Assembly: GCA_002751075.1 (NCBI GenBank)
Contig: NAOQ01000170.1
Location: forward strand, 102,956 to 122,033
Length of the DNA: 19,078 nucleotides
DNA from: Ichthyophonus hoferi
Lineage: Eukaryota > Opisthokonta > Ichthyosporea > Ichthyophonida > Ichthyophonidae
Direction of reading: 5' to 3'
Below the pieces are notes generated by a model. That model was not told the origin of the DNA. It did no database searches and saw nothing but the letters and a program-made list of their open reading frames with translations. Below, piece by piece: positions 18,431-19,078 of this stretch. Numbering within the stretch: position 1 is the first letter of the stretch; every line of letters starts with the position of its first letter. Position numbers and translations under genes: made by a program.

Positions 18431-18690
18431 TAACGGATGCAAGGAATAAGGCATTACATAAGTATACTATTATTTTAGGACATTAGTTACTGCATTTATT
18501 ATTACTGATGAATATACTTGCATTCTTAGTTAGGTTTATTATTTTACCTATCATATTATTTTTAAAATTAGCAGTAACGGATGTAAGGGATTACAAAAAA
18601 ATATTTATATTTTAGTACATCGGGCATTTATTATTTCTGACGAGAGTTCTTACATTCCTAGTTAGTTTTAATATTGTACCTAACCAATTA
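18431..18690. repeat. Diverged tandem duplication, 144-bp period
   Basis: Copy 1 starts at 18431 and copy 2 at 18575, both with TAACGGATG(C/T)AAGG. They share, in order, ATTACA, TATTTTAG, CATTTATTATT, TGA(T/C)GA, TTCTTA/CTTGCATTC, TAGTTAG and a TACCTA end. Copy 2 is shorter through small gaps and ends near 18690. No coding signal is seen. Confidence 0.8.
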
Positions 18691-18981
18691 TATGTAGTCT
18701 TAGGTATTTAATAGGACTACAGCCTAGGCTTATTGTCATGCAGGTGACTTCAGGAGCATCACTGAGACAGACAGCCTATTGGATATCTTACAAACCAATA
18801 ACGTAACTAATAGATTGTATAATCCAATCGTGTTGTGTTTATTAAAATGATTAATAGATAAATATGCGTAGACGCCTGATCATATGACATTATGAAAGAT
18901 TTAACCAATATGGAGTTAAAAGATCGGGGGTTTAATTAGTGACTATTATTAACTATTATGCAAATGATTGGTCTATACTTT
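18691..18981. other. Non-coding spacer
   Basis: This is featureless AT-rich sequence with ATTGG/CCAAT strings and no gene signal. Confidence 0.5.
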
Positions 18982-19018
18982 TAATTTTTGTTTATTTTTA
19001 TTAAAAAAATAAACAAAA

Positions 19019-19022
<4 letters not shown>
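18982..19022. repeat. 18-bp perfect hairpin
   Basis: Arms 18982-18999 and 19005-19022 are perfect reverse complements (TAATTTTTGTTTATTTTT type) around a 5-nt loop. The right arm runs directly into the (ATT)n tract. Confidence 0.9.

Positions 19023-19078
<56 letters not shown>
19018..19078. repeat. (ATT)n microsatellite to the window edge
   Basis: About 20 uninterrupted ATT units run to the last base, so the full length is not visible. Confidence 0.97.

Overview
The window looks like gene-poor, AT-rich nuclear DNA of a fungus. The evidence is a spliced gene for a Golgi-type alpha-1,3-mannosyltransferase of the MNN1/MNT family (a fungal family), canonical GTAAGT...CAG splice signals, a fungal-style C2H2 zinc-finger protein, a decayed Ty1/copia retrotransposon, and many simple repeats and small inverted or direct repeats. 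The phylum cannot be fixed from sequence alone. The long intron (737 nt) and sparse genes suggest a large, repeat-rich genome, but that is inference. I see no operons, bacterial signals, rRNA or tRNA genes, or CRISPR arrays.

Layout. Positions 1-739 hold nothing I can name. Positions 740-2573 hold a broken Ty1/copia pol fossil on the + strand, with protease-side, integrase, reverse transcriptase and RNase H parts in the copia order. Positions 2574-7480 are non-coding, with a 20-bp palindrome, a pair of GC-rich hairpins, a (TA)n tract and one copy each of two dispersed repeats. Positions 7484-7930 hold a MITE-like element with 52-bp perfectly matching inverted arms, an internal 48-bp tandem repeat and an extra right-arm copy. 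The mannosyltransferase gene follows (ATG 8894, stop 11472, two exons). Upstream of its start lie a TATA box, a CTAC/CTAT microsatellite and a small upstream ORF running through that repeat; an AATAAA lies downstream. Positions 11590-14250 are non-coding, with second copies of the two dispersed repeats and a possible retroelement polypurine tract. The C2H2 zinc-finger gene is on the minus strand at 14429-15436. Positions 15484-19078 are non-coding, with hairpins, a 37-bp direct repeat, a 144-bp-period tandem duplication, and a hairpin leading into an (ATT)n run that ends the window.

The two confident genes are independent: one is a secretory-pathway glycosyltransferase, the other a putative nuclear DNA-binding protein. 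Nothing suggests that they act together. I found no convincing new multi-gene system. The most unusual things are the long-armed inverted repeat upstream of the mannosyltransferase, the repeat-encoded upstream ORF, the unfamiliar zinc-finger protein, and the diverged dispersed repeats flanking the central gene.
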